Shown here: piece after piece, positions 37,701-45,810 of the stretch
How the letters are laid out: the number at the start of each line of letters is the position of its first letter
How positions within the stretch are numbered: the first letter of the stretch is position 1
Origin: Moheibacter lacus
Lineage (GTDB): Bacteria; Bacteroidota; Bacteroidia; Flavobacteriales; Weeksellaceae
Assembly (NCBI RefSeq): GCF_014042165.1
Contig: NZ_JACDZE010000004.1
Span: forward strand, 62,001-126,000
Direction: 5' to 3'
DNA length: 64,000 nt
Made by a program: the position numbers and the translations under genes
The notes under the pieces: generated by a model
Told to the model about the DNA's origin: nothing
Databases searched by the model: none
The model's input: the letters and a program-made list of their open reading frames with translations, nothing else

Positions 37701-39047
37701 ATGTTAGAAAATAGTTTTGCAATATTATTCTTTTTAAAAAAGACTAAGAGAGAAACTCCCCATAGATTTATTTATTTGAGAGTTACAGTAGACGGAATTG
37801 CAAAGGAAATTTCGATCAAAAAGAAATGGAACGTTTCAAGATGGGATCAGAAAAGAGGAAGAGCAAGAGATAATAAAGAAGATGCGAAAGTTTTAAACTT
37901 TTATCTGGATTCTTTGGAATCTAAAATCATGATGTTCAGAGCTAAAATGGTTACTGAAAATAAAATTATTTATACAATTGACATCATAAATCACATAAAA
38001 GGAACAGACCGAAAGAAAAACTATGTTTTAATAGAATTTCAAAAGCATAATGACGAGATCGAAGCACTAGTCTCTTCCGAATATGCTCCCGGGACATTAG
38101 AGCGTTATAAGACTGCAAAATCACACTTAGAAGAATTCATAAGCCACAATTATAAAAGAGAGGATATCACATTCCATGAACTCGATTATGAATTCATAAG
38201 TGAATATGCAATTTATTTAAAAACGGTCAGGAAATGCAGTCATAATACCACTCTTAAATATATCAGTAATTTCAAGAAGATAGTATTGAGAGCAGTTGCT
38301 AAAGGAATTATCAACTCTGATCCGTTTATTCAATTTAAAATCAGGAAAGTAAAACTTAATAAACGACCACTCTCCTGGGAAGAATTACGGCGAATTGAAT
38401 CAAAAGAAATAACTAATGAAAGGTTAGCTATTGTAAGGGACATTTTTGTTTTTCAATGTTATACCGGTTTGGCGTACATTGATGTATTTAATTTAAAAAG
38501 ATCAGATATCAAGAAAGGCTCAAATGGTGAATTATGGATAATATCAAATCGGCAAAAAACCAATTCAGTCTCAGATGTGCCGCTCTTACCAAAGGCTATC
38601 CAAATTTTAGATAAATATAAGGATCATCCTTTCTGTAAAACTACTAATCAAGCTTTGCCGGTAAAGTCTAACCAAAAAATGAATGGATATTTGAAAGAAA
38701 TTTCTGCTATCTGTGGAATTGATAATGAACTTACCACTCATAAAGCAAGACGAACTTTTGGAAGTACTGTTACTTTGAATATGGGTGTTCCAATACATGT
38801 GGTCAAAGAAATGCTGGGACATCACTCTGTCAAACAAACTGAAGAATACGCAATTACTGAAAGTAAAACGATAAACAGAGAAATGAAGTTGCTTCAGAAG
38901 AGACTTGCTAAAGAGAAACGAGGCAATACCAAAGAATTTAAATATTTATCGGATGATATATTAAATTCGAATAAGAATGACGCATTAGGGAAACTTTGGA
39001 AATTAGAGCAGGAAATTCAAAGAATAAAAGAAGCAATTACTGATTGA
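37701..39047 (+). CDS. Tyrosine-type site-specific recombinase (integrase)
   Basis: A 448-residue integrase with an N-terminal arm-binding domain (FLKKTKRETPHRFIYLRVTV), a SAM-like core-binding domain (about 110-220) and a catalytic domain. Catalytic His and Arg are in TTHKARRTFGS, the second His in MLGHHSVKQTEEYA and the nucleophilic Tyr in EEYAI. In box I the usual arginine is replaced (CYTGLAYIDVFNL), as in CTnDOT-type Bacteroidota integrases. It should insert the element at the adjacent tRNA-Ser. Confidence 0.93.
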   Translation: MLENSFAILFFLKKTKRETPHRFIYLRVTVDGIAKEISIKKKWNVSRWDQKRGRARDNKEDAKVLNFYLDSLESKIMMFRAKMVTENKIIYTIDIINHIKGTDRKKNYVLIEFQKHNDEIEALVSSEYAPGTLERYKTAKSHLEEFISHNYKREDITFHELDYEFISEYAIYLKTVRKCSHNTTLKYISNFKKIVLRAVAKGIINSDPFIQFKIRKVKLNKRPLSWEELRRIESKEITNERLAIVRDIFVFQCYTGLAYIDVFNLKRSDIKKGSNGELWIISNRQKTNSVSDVPLLPKAIQILDKYKDHPFCKTTNQALPVKSNQKMNGYLKEISAICGIDNELTTHKARRTFGSTVTLNMGVPIHVVKEMLGHHSVKQTEEYAITESKTINREMKLLQKRLAKEKRGNTKEFKYLSDDILNSNKNDALGKLWKLEQEIQRIKEAITD

Positions 39048-39057
39048 GATGAGAATC

Positions 39058-39354
39058 TTATAATATTTGGATAAGGCTTTTTCCGGAAGGGTGATAGGAT
39101 GGGGTATAGTGAATTATGCCCAATTTCACTAGTTCTTTGATGTACTTATGATATGTAGGAATGCTTTTAATTTTTGAATGTTTCAAAAGTAATTTTCTTG
39201 TTATTACAATAGATTTTGCTGATTTTTGATTTAAACCTAATCTGGCTACTGCTATTAGTATTGTCAAGTGCCATATAGTAATTTCGGGATTATTTGACAC
39301 TGAGATTAGGTAAGTTATCCAATAGTGAGACAAGTAAACATTATTTTCCATCAA
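39058..39354 (-). CDS. Small winged-helix-like DNA-binding protein
   Basis: A 98-residue protein with helix-rich sequence (HLTILIAVARLGLNQKSAKS) followed by a wing-like region (YHKYIKELVKLGIIHYTPSY). This resembles small regulators next to integrases in Bacteroidota elements. It overlaps the upstream HTH gene by 14 bases, suggesting translational coupling and a shared role in excision or regulation. Confidence 0.65.
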   Translation of the reverse strand: MMENNVYLSHYWITYLISVSNNPEITIWHLTILIAVARLGLNQKSAKSIVITRKLLLKHSKIKSIPTYHKYIKELVKLGIIHYTPSYHPSGKSLIQIL

Positions 39355-39610
39355 AGAGTTTTAAAAGATCAGATTTGCTGTAGTAATAAGAACCTAAAAC
39401 TTTTTGATAACGAATTTTTCCGCTCGTCCTTAAATTCTGAAGTGTTCCGGGAGAAATGTTCAAAATCTTTCTAATCATTTTACTTCTGAGCCATTCTGTG
39501 TTTTCGTTATTTTCAGTATTTTCACTATGATAAGTTTGTAGTATTTTCTTAATGTCTTCAATTAAAGAAACGCGAAACTTTTCCAGATCATCATTAGTTA
39601 TATAGTTCAT
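39341..39610 (-). CDS. Excisionase-type helix-turn-helix protein
   Basis: An 89-residue protein whose C-terminal half is an HTH_17/MerR-like DNA-binding unit: MIRKILNISPGTLQNLRTSG then KIRYQKVLGSYYYSKSDLLK. Such proteins commonly act as recombination directionality factors or regulators in Bacteroidota elements. It is oriented opposite to the integrase. Confidence 0.8.
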   Translation of the reverse strand: MNYITNDDLEKFRVSLIEDIKKILQTYHSENTENNENTEWLRSKMIRKILNISPGTLQNLRTSGKIRYQKVLGSYYYSKSDLLKLFDGK

Positions 39611-39915
39611 GTTTTTTTATCCAAAATTATATTTGAGTATCAATCAGATTCTTGCTAGGAAGCGAAAGGAATGATATGTCTTTGACTGTCCTGGTAATCT
39701 CAGTTTCCTTTTTCTATTTTGTGAAAATGGGTCTTCATTTTTATCACTTCAATGATATAATTCTTTATCAATGCTAAAATGCACTAAATAGGAAAACTAA
39801 TGCTTGATATGGATAATAATTTGATTTTCTGATGTTTATATATTTGAAATGAGTTGTTGTCAAAATAAAAAACTTGCCAATTAATTTACATTATTGAGAT
39901 AAATAAGAATTCATC
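39611..39915. other. Non-coding gap between the HTH gene and the MauE-like gene
   Basis: This AT-rich stretch has no convincing ORF. A TATATTTG -7-like element at 39839-39846 could start transcription of the MauE-like gene, but no TTTG lies at the right distance. Confidence 0.6.
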
Positions 39916-41400
39916 ATGGGGATTAATATTGACATCAAAAAGAAAAAATTAATAGTATATTTTATATGTTATTTATATATCGTATTGTTTGTTTATGCAT
40001 CGGTTAGTAAGATACTCGAATTCCAAGACTTCCAAACCCAATTGGGGCAATCCCCAGTTTTGGGTGCGTTTGCCGTTCCGATTTCCTACGGGATTATTTT
40101 AATTGAAATGATGGTATCTATGCTTTTGATTTTTGAGAAAAGCCGTGTGGTAGGCCTTTATTTATCTTTTTTGCTGATGGTAATGTTTACGGCGTACATC
40201 GTCATTATTTTGAATTTCACCTCTTTTACTCCGTGTTCCTGTGGGGGCGTATTGGAAGATTTGGGGTGGACGGAACATTTGATTTTCAATGTGGTTTTTA
40301 TTCTTTTGGCCATTCTAGCATTGGTCAGTTTAGTGGATAATATCAGGCCAATAATCTTTAAAATAACAGGATTGTTTTTATTTGGGATAAGCTTAGTTGC
40401 AGTGTTATATGGTTTATCCGAAAAAGAAATCAAAAGAAACAATGCCTTTCAACGGAAGTATATCCCGCATAGATTGGAAGAATTAGGTAGTTTCCCATTG
40501 GAATCCAATGCTTTTTATATAGCAGGAATTGATGATCAAAACATTTATTTAGGAAATTACAATGCTCCGCTGTATCTAAAAGTCATCCGTCGGGATTTGA
40601 GAGCTTCAGAGCTTATAAAAATTGAGATTGAAAACTACAACTTACCCTTTAAACGTATCAAAATCCACGTGCAGATTCCCTACTTTTTTATAGGAGACGG
40701 AACGGTGCCCGTGTTGTTGCGAGGCAAAACAAGCGACTGGAAAGGTGAAGTTTTTTCAAAAGGTGAAGCTTATTTTTATGATTTTCAGGTGCTGGATTCC
40801 AACCAAATACTTATCAGTACAACCCGTACAAAATCCCAAGCCAATGTTTTGGGGATTCTGCGCAAAAGAAACAACACGGTCGATTTAATACTGAGCGATT
40901 CCATATTAAAGTCTCAAATAGATGGAACCTTTGATACCGATGGAGATTTGTTATGGAATGCTCCCATGAATCAAATGGTGTTTGTCTATTATTACCGCAA
41001 TCAATTTGAAGTAGCCAATAAACGTCTATCCTTTCTATTTACAGGTAAAACTATTGACACAATTTCGCGTGCTCAGATTGATGTTGGCTATTACAAAAAG
41101 GAGAATGTATATAAATTAGGAAAGTCAACCCTAGTGAATAAAACCAGTTCTGTTTGGGGAAATCATCTTTATATAAACAGTGAGCGTTTGGGGAAATATG
41201 AAAATGAAAAGGTATTGAAATCAGCCGGAATTATTGATGTCTATGATTTGAACCGAAAGGAATACCGACACAGCTTTTATTTCTATCATCAACGGGATCA
41301 GAAACTCAAAGAATTCAGGGTGATAAAAGATACCATCATTGCAATCGTAGAGGATCAGTTATGGGTACAAAAGATAAAACCTGAATATTTCGCAGATTAA
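39916..41400 (+). CDS. MauE/DoxX-type membrane protein with large C-terminal extracytoplasmic domain
   Basis: Five hydrophobic spans fill residues 12-166, with a MauE-like loop FTSFTPCSCGGVLEDLGW holding two cysteines (107 and 109). MauE proteins act in disulfide chemistry outside the cytoplasm. Residues about 185-494 have repeating strand patterns with IAGIDDQNIYLGNYNAPLYL and similar blocks, suggesting a beta-propeller. It lies 133 bases upstream of the DUF6520 peptide gene, so it may oxidise or handle that peptide; this is inference. Confidence 0.8.
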   Translation: MGINIDIKKKKLIVYFICYLYIVLFVYASVSKILEFQDFQTQLGQSPVLGAFAVPISYGIILIEMMVSMLLIFEKSRVVGLYLSFLLMVMFTAYIVIILNFTSFTPCSCGGVLEDLGWTEHLIFNVVFILLAILALVSLVDNIRPIIFKITGLFLFGISLVAVLYGLSEKEIKRNNAFQRKYIPHRLEELGSFPLESNAFYIAGIDDQNIYLGNYNAPLYLKVIRRDLRASELIKIEIENYNLPFKRIKIHVQIPYFFIGDGTVPVLLRGKTSDWKGEVFSKGEAYFYDFQVLDSNQILISTTRTKSQANVLGILRKRNNTVDLILSDSILKSQIDGTFDTDGDLLWNAPMNQMVFVYYYRNQFEVANKRLSFLFTGKTIDTISRAQIDVGYYKKENVYKLGKSTLVNKTSSVWGNHLYINSERLGKYENEKVLKSAGIIDVYDLNRKEYRHSFYFYHQRDQKLKEFRVIKDTIIAIVEDQLWVQKIKPEYFAD

Positions 41401-41533
41401 TATATTCCTTTTTTTCCTTGTTCCTAGATAATAGAATGGATGACAAAAATAAACTAAAGATATAGTGTGCACTTCAGGAGTAAGACCGAATACCTGTATA
41501 AAATAGTAGGTCATCATTTTAAAATTAACACGT

Positions 41534-41800
41534 ATGAAAACAAAAATTTTCAAAACAGGACTGCCTATTATGGCATTTTTGATGGCTATTGCGTTTGCAT
41601 TTGCAACGGAAACAAACGTGAAGGGAGAAGCTCCCTTGATCACAGGGTATGTAATCCAGAACGGAGTCTGTACATCGGCTCCGAAAGATTGTGTGGTTGA
41701 TGCAAGATATGATTGCAAATACATGGGCTTGCAGGTTTATAATCTTGAAGATGGTGAAACAACTTGCAGGGTAAAACTCTTTCAGCATACACCTAATTAA
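41534..41800 (+). CDS. DUF6520 family secreted small Cys-containing protein
   Basis: An 88-residue protein with a signal-like hydrophobic N-terminus (KTGLPIMAFLMAIAFAFA) and a short mature part with four cysteines at 46, 53, 61 and 78 (YVIQNGVCTSAPKDCV, YDCKYMG, TTCRV). It matches the DUF6520 family as I know it. The function is unknown. The four Cys suggest two disulfides or a modified peptide. A strong terminator follows. Confidence 0.8.
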   Translation: MKTKIFKTGLPIMAFLMAIAFAFATETNVKGEAPLITGYVIQNGVCTSAPKDCVVDARYDCKYMGLQVYNLEDGETTCRVKLFQHTPN

Positions 41801-41807
41801 TTTTTTG

Positions 41808-41832
41808 AAGGAGCGAAATTTTTCGCTCCTTT
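41808..41832. terminator. Bidirectional terminator between the DUF6520 and S9 genes
   Basis: AAGGAGCGAA (41808-41817) pairs with TTCGCTCCTT (41822-41831), with T/A-rich flanks on both sides. Confidence 0.85.
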
Positions 41833-44387
41833 TACTTTAGATAGTGGTTAAACCAACTCATCACTTCCTCTGACAGGTCTTTTTGATTTTCCAACTTATC
41901 TACAGAATGAGGTTCGTTGTTAAAAAGAAGTAGTTTTCCTTCTTTATTTAGTCTTTTCATCGCCATAAATAAATGAACGGATTGTGTCCAGTTTACGTTT
42001 CCATCCTCTTTTCCAGCCCAAAGCAAAAGTGGTGTTTTTAATTCTTCTATACTTTGTAACGCCGAATTTTCATTGTACTGCTTTTTCGCTTCAAAATAAG
42101 ATTTTCCCATTCTGAATTGCTTATTTTCAATTCTCCATATCTGCTCTCTTTTGAAATCCCATGATATATCCAAATAATAAATACCTAAATCGGTAACGGG
42201 AGCTCCGGCCACGGCCGTTGCAAACATATCTGATTTTGTCGCTATATAGGTCGCCTGATAACCTCCATATGAATGTCCGATTAAACCGACTTTTTTTGGG
42301 TCAACGGGATAAGTTTTCAATGCTTTTTTTACAGCGTTTTCTACATACAGAAGGGATGATTTTGCAGGGTTTCCTTTTTCATATTTAATCGTCGGCATCA
42401 GCACAAAGTATCCGTTTGTAAGATAATTAACTAAATTAAAGCCGGTTCCTTCATAAATTGTCGGACTCATGTAGCGCATATCAAAAGTATTTACAGCTTC
42501 ATATATTTTCACAATCATCGGGTACTTCTTTTGGGGATTATAATTGGAAGGAAAGAAAATTAGTCCCTCCAATTCGTTGTTGTCAGATTCCTTATAGTGG
42601 TAAAATACATGTTTCCCCAAATCAAATTGGAGTAGCCCGGGATTGCTTTGATAGAGTTCTTTTGTTTTGTGGTTGGATAAATCAATACTATGGAGGGATG
42701 GGGGCAGGTTGAATTTACTTTTTTTATAGATCAGCAAAGACTGATTAGAAGATAACGTTAAATCTTCCGTCAGTGCTGACCCATATACTAAATCCACTAT
42801 TTCGTTTTTATCCCAAATGCTGATTCCTGTTTTCAAATCATGCCCCGTCCTGTCGAGTATTATTTTTCTGGATTTTGGATTGTAGGATACACCTGTGCTT
42901 TCACTTAATAAGGATAAATATTTAGAATCGTGCCGGTCTACATCGCGGTTGATTCGGTATTTCATTTTGGAAGACCTTCCGTTGGTTCGTTTTTTATGGG
43001 TATTGTTTCCGGTATCTAACAACCATATGTCATATTGGTCGTAAACAATCAGATATTTTTCATCTTCTATCCATCCGGGTGATCCAAAGGGAAGGTCGAA
43101 TTCTTCTTGGGAAAAAGGAAATGGTAGTTCGGACGTCAAATTCTTTTTTTTCTTTTTTCTCACATCATATAACCACCAATGATGGTCCGAAAAGTATGCA
43201 ATAAAATTTCCGGAGGGTGAAATTGAAATAAGACCAGGATGTACCGATTGCTTCTCTATAATTTTTTCCTTTTTACCACTTGAAAGGTGTAAGAGATAGA
43301 TATCTGACTCCGGAAAATATTTGTATTGCGGCTCGTAGTCCAATTTGTTGTAAACCAATGCGATTTCGTGATTTTTATTCAATTGGTAAGATGAAAAGAT
43401 GGAATCCGTTATAGGAGATACATTTTTTGTCTCAGTCTGCCATAGCGTTAGGAAAAATTTTCTCTCATAGCTGTTGAATTCATTCATCTGAGGAAAAATC
43501 CACGGATCCGATGTGTCCCAGACTTCCATGTCTTTTTCTTTCGTTTTTTTGTCCGGATTGGTCTTTAGACTTCTGAAAAAGAAAACCTTTTTCCCGTCTT
43601 CTGAAATTTCAAGCTTTTTATCAGAAATGGAAAAATCCTTAAAGTGTCGATTTATCTCTGCATCAGTAAGTATGCGGGTCTGATTGTTTTGGCAAAGGAG
43701 GATGGAGTTGCTTTCTTTTTGCTTTAAAAAACATCCCATAGCATTTCCCGAATCATTCCAAACACAACCTGCTATATTTTCGGAATTACTTATGAAAACA
43801 GAATTATTTTCCCGCTCATGGATTGAGTACCGTGTTAATTCCTCTTGGTTTTCAGATTGAGACAGCGTGACCCAAGTATCTTTTTGCGGGTTTATGAAAT
43901 AGTCCTTTACGTTTTCTATTTCATTTGTCTGGTTTGTAGTCCCATCAAAAAGCAAGAGGGAATTTTGATTTCCTCTCTTGCTCAATGCAATTATATGGTC
44001 TTTTTTGTCGAAATGAAATTTTATAACCTTTTCTAACCTCACCTGATGATGGTTGTTCAGATTTTGAATCAAAAGCGTACTGTCTTGGGAAAGAGATGCA
44101 AAGTACTGACTGTTGGAGGAAAATGCATGCATGTAGCTATCGCTTATATCCCAGTTCGTCAAATCCTGCACATTCAATAATGTAATCTTAGGCGGTTTAA
44201 GGTCATAAACTTCCGAGAAAACCATCCATTTCCCATTTTCACTATTGCTTTGGACGTAAATGTTTTTACTCCAAAGCGAATCAAATTTACTATGGTAGGT
44301 TTCCAATTTTTTTGAATTATCCTGTGCTCCAATTTGAACTCCCAGAATCAAAATCAGAAGTTTTATGATAAAAAATTTATTTCTCAT
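41832..44387 (-). CDS. S9 family (prolyl oligopeptidase-like) serine peptidase
   Basis: An 851-residue secreted peptidase with a signal peptide (KFFIIKLLILILGVQIGAQ), a long WD-like beta-propeller (about 30-590) and a C-terminal alpha/beta-hydrolase domain. The catalytic Ser is in IGHSYGGYQATYIA, the Asp in WAGKEDGNVNW and the His in NNEPHSVDKLE. It is last in the minus-strand susC-susD-S9 run, so it may trim peptides imported or exported by that pair. Confidence 0.92.
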   Translation of the reverse strand: MRNKFFIIKLLILILGVQIGAQDNSKKLETYHSKFDSLWSKNIYVQSNSENGKWMVFSEVYDLKPPKITLLNVQDLTNWDISDSYMHAFSSNSQYFASLSQDSTLLIQNLNNHHQVRLEKVIKFHFDKKDHIIALSKRGNQNSLLLFDGTTNQTNEIENVKDYFINPQKDTWVTLSQSENQEELTRYSIHERENNSVFISNSENIAGCVWNDSGNAMGCFLKQKESNSILLCQNNQTRILTDAEINRHFKDFSISDKKLEISEDGKKVFFFRSLKTNPDKKTKEKDMEVWDTSDPWIFPQMNEFNSYERKFFLTLWQTETKNVSPITDSIFSSYQLNKNHEIALVYNKLDYEPQYKYFPESDIYLLHLSSGKKEKIIEKQSVHPGLISISPSGNFIAYFSDHHWWLYDVRKKKKKNLTSELPFPFSQEEFDLPFGSPGWIEDEKYLIVYDQYDIWLLDTGNNTHKKRTNGRSSKMKYRINRDVDRHDSKYLSLLSESTGVSYNPKSRKIILDRTGHDLKTGISIWDKNEIVDLVYGSALTEDLTLSSNQSLLIYKKSKFNLPPSLHSIDLSNHKTKELYQSNPGLLQFDLGKHVFYHYKESDNNELEGLIFFPSNYNPQKKYPMIVKIYEAVNTFDMRYMSPTIYEGTGFNLVNYLTNGYFVLMPTIKYEKGNPAKSSLLYVENAVKKALKTYPVDPKKVGLIGHSYGGYQATYIATKSDMFATAVAGAPVTDLGIYYLDISWDFKREQIWRIENKQFRMGKSYFEAKKQYNENSALQSIEELKTPLLLWAGKEDGNVNWTQSVHLFMAMKRLNKEGKLLLFNNEPHSVDKLENQKDLSEEVMSWFNHYLK

Positions 44388-44396
44388 TTCAAACTA

Positions 44397-45800
44397 TTAA
44401 TACCCTTCGTTTTGAGGTAAAAGGTTTGGGTTCAACAAAATTTCAGATTCGGGTACAGGAAGTAAGATATCTGTTGGACGCCAAGAAGGTTTAATCGGAG
44501 ATAACACGGCATCTGCTTTATTCAATCGTTTTAAATCAAACCAACGGTGTCCATGTTCCGAAAAAAGTTCGGATTTTCTTTCACGGTATATTGATTCCAA
44601 AACTTCTTCGGCACTGCCTGAAGTAATTTCAGGCAAACCTGCCCGGCTTCTGATTTTATTCAGGTCGAAGAGAGCAGAAGATAAATTTCCGAGGTGCGCA
44701 TGGGCTTCCGCTCTGATCAGGTATTGTTCAGCCAAACGAAAGACGATGGAATATTCAACTGTAGTACCTGTATTTCCGGATTGTTTGTATTTGTATGGCA
44801 TGTACCAAATTTGATTATCGTCTGTTACTGAATTGATCCAGGATTGCTTTCGTAAATCTCCTTCTTCAAATGAATTTATAAATGCCTCATTCAGCGCAAA
44901 GGAACTTGGAGGTCCTTGCTGAAAAATAAAAGAAATCGCTTCATGGGTATTTTGTCCTGCGTTACCCGGTTTGAGTTGGAGAATAGCGGAGGTGCTTTCT
45001 TTTAAGAATTCATTTTCTATATTCGATTCCAGTATAAAAAATGAAGATTCATTTAGAAGGAGCGAACTTTCATTAACAGCACTTTGCCATTCTTGATTGT
45101 ATAGGTATACTCTGGCTAAAAGTGCAGAAGCCACAAACGAAGTCGCTCTGGTTCGTTCCCCGTTCAGATCGTTCGAAGGAAGCAAACTTTTGGATAGGAG
45201 TAAATCCTCTTTGATTTGTAGATACACTTCGTTGGCATCCTGCCGAGAGACATCCTGATTCATCTCATAATCTGTCTGTGTTATGTAGGGAATCTTTCCA
45301 AAAAGGTTTGTCAGGTAAAAATGCGTTAAAGCTCTAACGAATAATGCCTCACCCATTAATTGATCCTTTAGCTCCGTGCTGAGATGTACGGAGTTCTGTA
45401 GACCTTCCATTACAGAATTGCACATATAAATCAGCTCATAAGATCGTTTCCAAATGTTGAGTACCAAGCTGTTGGATGCAATGATCTGGTGTCTGTAGAA
45501 TGTTTCAATAGGTTGGCCTGAGGAACCGTAATAATCCAATTCATCTGCATAGAGTCCCATCAGAACGTTCATTCCCTCAATTCTTCCGGTCAAAAGCGTA
45601 TTGTCCCTTAGTTTAGTGTAAAGGGTTGTTACTGCCGCTTCCGCTGTATGAGGATCTTCAAAAATCTGGCTTTGCGTGATTTGACCGTTTGGCGCAGGAA
45701 CATCTAAAAATTCTTCACAAGCGGAGAGAAAAAAGAATAGAAAAACCATTCCGTAGGTTGGTTTTACTGTTGCTATGATTTGTAGTATTGTATTTTTCAT
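44397..45800 (-). CDS. RagB/SusD family outer-membrane lipoprotein
   Basis: A SusD-like nutrient-binding lid protein of 467 residues from the ATG at 45800. The lipobox is LSAC in MVFLFFFLSACEEFLDVP. TPR-like helices follow and the family ending ERKSELFSEHGHRWFDLKRL is intact. A longer frame to 45857 overlaps the susC stop and gives no signal peptide. It lies 10 bases behind susC and partners with it. Confidence 0.94.
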   Translation of the reverse strand: MKNTILQIIATVKPTYGMVFLFFFLSACEEFLDVPAPNGQITQSQIFEDPHTAEAAVTTLYTKLRDNTLLTGRIEGMNVLMGLYADELDYYGSSGQPIETFYRHQIIASNSLVLNIWKRSYELIYMCNSVMEGLQNSVHLSTELKDQLMGEALFVRALTHFYLTNLFGKIPYITQTDYEMNQDVSRQDANEVYLQIKEDLLLSKSLLPSNDLNGERTRATSFVASALLARVYLYNQEWQSAVNESSLLLNESSFFILESNIENEFLKESTSAILQLKPGNAGQNTHEAISFIFQQGPPSSFALNEAFINSFEEGDLRKQSWINSVTDDNQIWYMPYKYKQSGNTGTTVEYSIVFRLAEQYLIRAEAHAHLGNLSSALFDLNKIRSRAGLPEITSGSAEEVLESIYRERKSELFSEHGHRWFDLKRLNKADAVLSPIKPSWRPTDILLPVPESEILLNPNLLPQNEGY

Positions 45801-45810
45801 GTGATTGATT

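Noticed and set aside
40565-40575. CTCCGCTG match to the tRNA-Ser 3' end as possible right attachment site
   Set aside because: Only eight bases, inside the MauE-like coding sequence, and the element clearly continues beyond it.
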